Shown here: positions 58,012 to 64,000 of the stretch, piece after piece
Position numbering within the stretch: the stretch's first letter is position 1
Layout of the letters: every line of letters begins with the position of its first letter
NCBI GenBank assembly: GCA_017311185.1
Contig: JAESUZ010004533.1
Span: 372,001 to 436,000, forward strand
DNA length: 64,000 bases
Source of the DNA: Proteles cristata cristata
Taxonomy: Eukaryota > Chordata > Mammalia > Carnivora > Hyaenidae
Direction: 5' to 3'
Made by a program: the position numbers and the translations under genes
Notes under the pieces: model-generated
Told to the model about the DNA's origin: nothing
The model's database searches: none
The model's input: only the letters and a program-made list of their open reading frames with translations

Positions 58012-59278
58012 ATTAATGGACATTTGGGTTCCTTCCATAACTTGGCTATTGCAAATAACAAATAACTTGGCTGCAATAAATATAGGAATGAATATATCCT
58101 TTTGATTTAGTTTTTTGTTTTCTTTGGGTAGGTACCCAGTATTGGAATTACTGGATCATATAGTATTTTTAATTTTTAATTTTTTGGGAAGACTCATACT
58201 GTTTTCTACAGAGGTTGTACAAGTTTACATTCCCACCAACAGTGCACAAGGGCTCCCTTTTCTCCATATCCCCACCAATACTTGTTATATTTTGTCTTTT
58301 CCATACTAGCCATTCTGACTGCTATGAGGTGATATTCTGATTTTGATTTTCATTTCCCTGATGATGAATGGTATTAAGTATCTTTTTATGTATCTGTTGG
58401 TCATCTGTCTTCTTAGGAAATATATCTATTCAATTCTTTATATTTAAGTCAGATTTTTTGGGGGAGATAGTGTTGAGTTGTATAAGTTTTTAAAAATTTA
58501 TTTTGGATATCACCCCTATTGGATACATCATTTACAAATATCTCTTCCCATTCATTAGGTTGTCTTTTTGTTTTGTTGATGGTTTCCTTTGATGTACAAA
58601 AGCTTTTCATTTTGGTGTAGTCCCAATAGTTTAATTTTGCTTTTGTTTCCCTTGCTTGAGGAGACATGTTCATAAAAATATTGATGAGGCCGATGTCCAA
58701 GATATTACTGCCTATGTTTTCTTTTATGAGTTTTATGGTTTCAGGTCTCATTTAGGTATTTAATCCATTTTGAGTTTATTTTTTTGCATGATATAAAGAA
58801 ATGGTCCAATTTCATTCTTTTGCATGTAGCTGTCCAGTTTTCCTAACACCATGTATTGAAAATACTGTCTTTCCCCCATTGTATATTCTTTCCTCTTGCT
58901 CGTATAAGTATGGGTTTATTTCTAGGCTCTCTGTCTTGTTCTGTTGATCTGTGTCTATTTTTGTGCCAGTTCCATACTGTTTTGATTACTGTAGTTTTAT
59001 AGCTTAAAATCTGGATTGTGATTTTTCCAGCTTTGTTCTTCTTTTCCAAGATTACTTTGGCTATTTGAAGTCTTTAGTGGTTTCAAACCAATTTTAGGAT
59101 TATTTGTTCTAGTTACGTGAAAAATGCTATTGGTTGTTTGATAAGGATTGCACTGAATTTGTAGATTGCTTTTGGTAGTATGGGCATTTTAACAATATTT
59201 GTTCATCCAATCCATCAGCATGGATTTCCATTTATTTGTGTCTACTTTAATTTCTTTTATCAATATCTTATAATTTTC

Positions 59279-59501
59279 TTTTCTTTAATGTTTATTTTTG
59301 AGAGAAGAGAAAGAGAGAGAGAGAGAGAGCGTGCACTCAAGTTGGGGAGAGGCAGAAAGGAGGGAGACACAGAATCCACAGTAGGCTCCAGACTCTGAGC
59401 TGTCAGCACAGAGCCCGATGCAGGGTTTGAACCCAAGAACCATGAGATCATAACTTGAGCTGAAGTCAGACACTTAACCTACTGAGCCACCCAGGTACTC
59501 C
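59279..59501 (-). mobile_element. Felid tRNA-Lys SINE nested in L1
   Basis: Inverted copy with a (GA)n body, CAGAGCCCGATGCAGGG and head CCACCCAGGTACTCC. Perfect 13-bp duplication TCTTATAATTTTC at 59266-59278 and 59502-59514. Confidence 0.96.
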
Positions 59502-60289
59502 TCTTATAATTTTCAAAGTACAGATCTTTTGCCTCTTTGATTAAATTTATTCTTAGGTATTTTATTCTTTTTGGTGCAATTATAAATGGATTTTTTCTTA
59601 ATTTCTCTTTCTGCTACTTTAGTGTACAGAAACACAACAGATTTCTATCTGTTAATTTTGTATCCTGCAGCTTTACTGAATTCATTCATTCTAATAGTTT
59701 CTTAGTGGTCTTTGGGGTTTTCTATATATAGTATTATGTCATCTGTAAATAGTTTTACTTCTTACTTGCCTATTTGTATACTTTTTCTTTCTTATCTGAT
59801 TGTTGCAGCTAAGACTTCTAGTACTATGTTCAATAAAAGTCATGAGAGTGGGCATCCTAGTCTTCCTGATCTTAAAGGGAACACTTTCAGTTTTTCACCA
59901 TTGAGTATGATGCTAGCTGTGAATTCTTCACATACGGCATTTATTATATTGAGGTGTATTTCCTCTAAACCCATTTTGTTGAGAGTTTTTATTATGAATG
60001 GATATTATATTTTGTCAAATCCTTTTACTGTATCTAATAATTTATCTGTTATACTTTTGTTAATGTAATATTTCATATTTATTGATTTGTGAATATTGAA
60101 TCATCCTTGCATCCCTAGAATAAACCCCACTTGATCATGGTGAGTGATTTTTTTTTAATGCTATCTTTGAATTTGGTTTGCTAATATTTTGTTAAGAATT
60201 TTTACATCTATGTTCATCAGGGATATTAGCTACTTGTCTCTTAAATTATCTCTATAGACAAAATCCAATGGTACATTATTAAAGGACTA

Positions 60290-60510
60290 TTTCTCAGTAC
60301 CACTATTTTCCTATTTAAAATACTTTAACCTTTTGACCCCTTTTACCCTTTTCTTGCATCCCCACTTCCACCTCTGGAAACCACCTATCTGTTCTCTGTA
60401 TGAACTTGTTTTGTTGTTGTTATTTTAAGATTCCACATATAAGAGAGATAAGAGAGTAATTGTCTCTGACATATTTCACTTAGCATAGTGTCCTCAAGAT
60501 TAATAGAGAA
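60290..60510 (-). mobile_element. L1 3' UTR fragment
   Basis: CACCTCTGGAAACCACCTAT, CTGTTCTCTGTATGAACTTG, AGATTCCACATATAAGAGAG and CATATTTCACTTAGCATAGT are inverted L1 3' UTR phrases. It is a separate fragment from the larger L1 just before it, since the 3' UTR appears again. Confidence 0.75.
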
Positions 60511-60627
60511 ATTATATACTACCAGTTTGGATGAGATAAACTATAATCTTGAGCAATAGTTTGCCTTCACTTTTATCCATTTGCAAATCTAAATAACACT
60601 TTTTTCTCTTTAACATTTGATTAATTG

Positions 60628-60830
60628 AGGCACCTGGTCAGCTCAGTTGGCTGAGCATCTGACTCTCGATTTCAGGTCAGGCCATGATCTCAAGGTTGTG
60701 GGATTGAGACCCATGTCTGGCTCTGCACTGAGTGTGGAGTCTGCTTGGGATTCTCTCTTTTTCCTTCTATTCCTCTATCCTACTTGCATGTGTTCTCTCT
60801 TTCTAAAATAAACTTTAAAAAAATTTTTAA
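60628..60830 (+). mobile_element. Carnivore tRNA-Lys SINE, older subfamily
   Basis: Forward copy: GAGGCACCTGGTCAGCTCAG, ATTGAGACCCATGTCTGGCT, CACTGAGTGTGGAGTCTGCT, TTGGGATTCTCTC, tail AAATAAACTTTAAAAAAATT. It resembles the older pan-carnivore form more than the felid one. TTGATTAATT sequence lies on both sides. Confidence 0.88.
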
Positions 60831-61019
60831 AAATTGATTAATTTACTTTTTCTCTTTAAGAGATTATGTTAGTTTGGAAACTATATTCTTCCATATTTAT
60901 CTCAACGCACTGACCATTTCAATTTTTTGGGTGGGTTGCCGTAAACTCAAAATCATCTACCTCTAAAGGGAACATGTCTTTTTTGGCTGGTTGCTTTGAT
61001 TCCACGTGGTTTTTATTTT

Positions 61020-61237
61020 TTATTTTTTAAAAAATGTTTTATTTTTGAGAGAGAGATAGAGACAGCGTTAACAGGAGAGGGTCAGAGAGAGAGGGAGACA
61101 CAGAATCTGAAACAGGCTCCAGGCTCTGAGCTAGCTGTCAGCACAAAGCCTGATGTGGGGCTCGAACACATGAACTATGAGATCATGACCTGAGCCGAAG
61201 TCTGACGCTTAGCCGACTGAGCCACCCAGGTGGCCCT
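61020..61237 (-). mobile_element. Felid tRNA-Lys SINE
   Basis: Inverted copy: TTTATTTTTGAGAGAGAGAT, GACAGCGTTAACAGGAGAGG, CTGAGCTAGCTGTCAGCAC, and head CCACCCAGGTGGCCC. Confidence 0.93.
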
Positions 61238-61239
61238 TT

Positions 61240-62100
61240 AGGACCCACCATATCCTAGAGTCCCAGATAACCCCTCTAATGGTTTTGGATTCTGGATAAT
61301 ACTGATTAATGCAGGCATTGGGATGTGGTATGTGGTTGATTTGACAACCACAGTGTTGACTTCACTTCTGGTAGTATTCATTGTTACACAGAGCTTGATC
61401 TATCGCAGCTCAGAATGTATTTTTTTCTCAAAAATAACCACACATGATCGGATTGCAATTTAACATAGTTCTATTACAAGACAGGTGTTAATTCTGAATC
61501 CTGATGTTAGCATCATAAAAGGTTTTTGTTGATTTTTGTTTTCCAGAGATCATTAATTTGCCTGAAGCTTGTCTTAATTATTTTAGAATTTTTGATTTTT
61601 GACACTACAGTGTAATGAGAATAATGATGTTTTCTGGGTTTGACATGCAAAATTAATATAACATGAACTACAAAATAAATCTTCTTTGGGAGAATTTTGT
61701 CATTATCATAATGACCATAATTGGCCATTATTGAGAAGAAAAATGTAGCCCTCTCATCTATTCTTTGATTAGTTAATTAATTAATTTCTCTATTCAGGAA
61801 GAACTCAAAAGGAACATTGAAAGTCTTGTGGTGGTTTCAAAGAAGCAACAAACAGTTTTTATCTTGAGGAAGGCATATTTCTGTTGGAGGAGAAAAATCA
61901 CATTGAAATGGAATATAAATGAAATCATGTATGAAGAAAATCACTGAAATGAAATTTCACTATTGTGGAATTAGAAAGCTGGAGGGGGTTTTATAGGACA
62001 ATAAGCTGAGGTGGGCAGAGGTAGCAAGGCAAAGATTTTTATAGGCAAAAAGTCTTGAAGCAGGTCTTAAAGAAAGTGATGCATTATGAAATCAGGAAGT
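61240..62100 (+). other. Intronic sequence, nothing recognised
   Basis: AT-rich sequence with no identifiable exon, RNA or transposon. Confidence 0.45.
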
Positions 62101-63003
62101 GCATTGTGTTTTCTGATTTTAAAACATATTACAAAGCTACAGTAGTTAAAAGAATATGGTACTGGCATAAAGACAAATGAAACAGAATATAAAGCCTAGA
62201 AACAAACCCAGGCATACATGAGCAACTGAACTTCAACAAGAATTCCAACAATACACAACAGGGATAAGATAGTCTTTTTAACAGACAGTGTTGGGGAACC
62301 TGGATATCCATGTGCAAAAGGATGAAATTGGACTTCTATCTTACTTCATACATAAAAGCCAACTTAAAATAGATGAAAGACTGAAAGGACCTAAAACTGT
62401 AAATATCCTACAAGAATATATAAGGGAAAAGCTTCATGACATTGGCCTTGACAATCATTTCATTGATTCGACACCAAAAGCACAGGCAATAAAGGAAAAT
62501 ATAGACAACCGGGATTATATCAAACTAAAAAGCTTCTTCACAGCAAAGGAAACAATCAACAGAGTGAAAGGCAACTGATAGACTGGGAGAAATATTTATA
62601 TACCGCAGACCTGATAAGAGGCTAATCTCCAAAATATACAGGAAACTCCTATAACTCAGTAGCAAATCCCCCTTAAGCCTCCCACTAAAACAAACACACA
62701 AAAATACCTCAATTTTAAAATATGGGCAAAGGACTTGAATAGACATTTCTCCAAAGAAGACATTCACATGGCCAAGAGGCATATGAAAAGGTGCTTCAGT
62801 ATCATCAGAGACATTGAAATCAAAACCAGGATAAGATATCACCACATACCATTTAGGATGGCTATTATCACAATAACAGGATATAATAAGTGTTACAAGG
62901 ATATGGAGACATTAGAACCCTTTATATTGTTGTTGGGTAAAATGGTACAGACACTATAAGAAACTGAGTGGAGGTTCTAAAGAAATTAAAAATAGAACTA
63001 GTG

Positions 63004-63176
63004 GGAGTTCCTGGGTGGCTCAGTTGGTTAAGTGTCTGACTTACTTTTGGCTAAGGTCATAAGTTCATGGTTCATGAGATCAAGCCCTGCATTGCTTGGG
63101 ATTCTCTCTCCCCACCTCTCTCTGCCCCTCCTTTGAATGTTCTCTCTCAAAATAAATAAGTAAACATTAAAAAAAT
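63004..63176 (+). mobile_element. Carnivore tRNA-Lys SINE nested in L1, internally shortened
   Basis: Forward copy: GTTCCTGGGTGGCTCAGTTG, TTCATGAGATCAAGCCCTGC, then directly TTGCTTGGGATTCTCTC and tail AAATAAATAAGTAAAC. The usual GGCTCTGTGCTGACAGCTC segment is missing. Confidence 0.88.
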
Positions 63177-63613
63177 AGGACTACCATTTGGTAATTGGGA
63201 AACAACCCAAATGTCCATCAACAGACAAAGGGATAAAGAATATGTGGTACATATGTATGATGGAATATTATTCAGCCTTAAAAAGGAGGGAAATCTTGCC
63301 ATTTGTGACAACATGGATAAACCTGGAAAACATTGTACTAGGTGAAACAAGACAGTTACAAAAGGTCAAATATCACATAATTCCACTTACATAAGCTATC
63401 TAAATTAGTCAGACTCCTAGAAGCAGAAAATAAATAGTTGATGCCAGGGTACGAAGGAAGAGGGAAATGGGAGTTGTTCAATCAGTATAAAATTATAGTA
63501 ACACAAGATGAATAAGATAAAAAGATCTGTACAACATAGTTCTATGATTTAGTGCCCAAGTATTGCCACTTAAAAACTTGTCAAGTGCGTAGATCTCATG
63601 CTAAGTGTTCATA

Positions 63614-63636
63614 ACACACACACACACACACACACA
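63614..63636. repeat. (CA)n microsatellite in the L1 3' UTR
   Basis: About 11 AC units inside the L1 3' UTR, which is a common place for such runs. Confidence 0.9.
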
Positions 63637-64000
63637 AGCAAGGAGACACAAGAAATCTTTTGGAGGTGATGGGTATGTTTATTACCTTGTTTGTGGAGAT
63701 AGTATCACAGGTGTGTAAATATGCATATATCTGCACTCATCAAAATGTATACATTAAAGATGTGCAACATTTATATATTAAGTATACCTCAATAAAGTGG
63801 AAAAAAAAAGAAAGTGATAAACATGAGTGAATGGAATGGAGATTGTGGAGGACAGCAAAGAAATATAGGCAAGGAGAACCAAGGTCAATGTGGGGTTTAT
63901 GTGCCAAAGACAAAACTGGGAACTTTGTACAAGGAGATTACTACTTGATCCCCAAAACTAGAATACCTAAAAAGATTAGGGAAGTCAAAAGTGAAGCGTT

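Larger units (their letters stand above)
57262..60240 (-). mobile_element. L1 retrotransposon, about 2.5 kb, 5'-truncated, with two nested SINEs
   Basis: From left to right it is an inverted 3' UTR (TGTACAATGTAGTGATTCAA), inverted ORF2 C-terminal part (TTCCCACCAACAGTGCACAA, GATGTACAAAAGCTTTTCAT) and inverted ORF2 middle (CTGTTGATCTGTGTCTATTT, ATCCTGCAGCTTTACTGAAT, GAGTGGGCATCCTAGTCTTC, TTGCATCCCTAGAATAAACC). A minus-strand frame at 58751-58449 keeps a piece with QARETKAK and [10 protein letters not shown]. Stops and indels make it inactive. Two SINEs lie inside (57802-58011 and 59279-59501). Confidence 0.95.
62107..63812 (+). mobile_element. L1 3' half, sense to GRM8, with nested SINE
   Basis: Forward old-L1 distal sequence: CAAAGCTACAGTAGTTAAAA, ATGGTACTGGCATAAAGACA, GCTTCTTCACAGCAAAGGAA, GCAAAGGACTTGAATAGACA, CCAAATGTCCATCAACAGAC, GGAATATTATTCAGCCTTAA. 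It ends ATACCTCAATAAAGTGG and an A-run at about 63802-63810. A frame at 62288-62578 keeps an L1 remnant with SFFTAKETINR. The element is inactive. Confidence 0.92.
9961..64000 (+). other. GRM8: GRM8 intron after the first coding exon (incomplete, more than 54 kb)
   Basis: It begins with the donor GTAGGT right after codon 170. The following coding exon, expected to open with the rest of Venus-flytrap lobe 1, was not found in any plus-strand frame, so the intron runs past the window end. GRM8 is known as a very large gene with long introns, so this is expected. The intron contains the repeats and the CDIPT retrocopy listed separately. Confidence 0.9.

Noticed and set aside
62288..62578. 96-codon frame that looks protein-like
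   Set aside because: It is part of an L1 distal region and not a cellular gene.
9961..64000. Possible miR-592 hairpin, which lies in a GRM8 intron in human
   Set aside because: I did not find its mature sequence here; the microRNA is probably in a later intron. The search was by eye only.
1..64000. CRISPR arrays, prokaryotic operons, phage or plasmid features
   Set aside because: The repeats are dispersed retrotransposons and microsatellites. Gene structure, CpG depletion and repeat types are mammalian.

Overview
This is mammalian nuclear DNA and almost certainly from a cat-family carnivore (Felidae). The clearest sign is about 26 copies of a tRNA-Lys-derived carnivore SINE. Their heads read like GCGCCTGGGTGGCTCAGTCG, they carry a B-box-like GGTTCGAGCCC, a TC-rich body and an A-rich tail, which is the form I know from felid genomes (SINEC_Fc type) and not from dog. 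Everything else also fits a mammalian intron: MIR and L2 relics, L1 fragments, MaLR LTRs, MER5A and MER20, and microsatellites. There are no operons, no tRNA or rRNA genes and no CRISPR array.

The window holds the 5' part of one real protein gene on the plus strand: GRM8, metabotropic glutamate receptor 8. A CpG island (about 60-960) is the probable promoter and 5' UTR region. About 8 kb downstream, an exon with a strong acceptor (AG at 9134-9135) and a GT donor at 9961 carries the start codon (9451) and the first 170 codons: the signal peptide and the first part of the glutamate-binding Venus-flytrap domain. From 9961 to the window end is a single intron of more than 54 kb; I found no second coding exon.

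Inside that intron, on the minus strand at about 17580-18605, lies a broken retrocopy of CDIPT (phosphatidylinositol synthase). It appears to retain the first CDIPT intron and has lost about 80 central codons. This is the most unusual item in the window.

Region by region: 1-1,000 CpG island; 1,000-9,130 first intron with MIR relics and one SINE; 9,136-9,960 GRM8 exon; 10-17 kb sparse intron with an L1 tail, an L2 and a (TC)n tract; 17-19 kb CDIPT retrocopy and MER5A; 20-31 kb SINEs, MIRs and an old L1 5' region; 33-35 kb nested MIR/MER5-like/L1/SINE stack; 37-41 kb SINE-rich; 45-48 kb SINEs, L2 and MER20; 49.3-50.4 kb solo retroviral LTR at the edge of a MaLR LTR; 52-64 kb mostly L1 with nested SINEs, plus a 116-bp tandem duplication at 53,973-54,195.

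All family names come from reading the sequence and recalling consensus sequences; no database search was run. I saw no previously undescribed biological system here.
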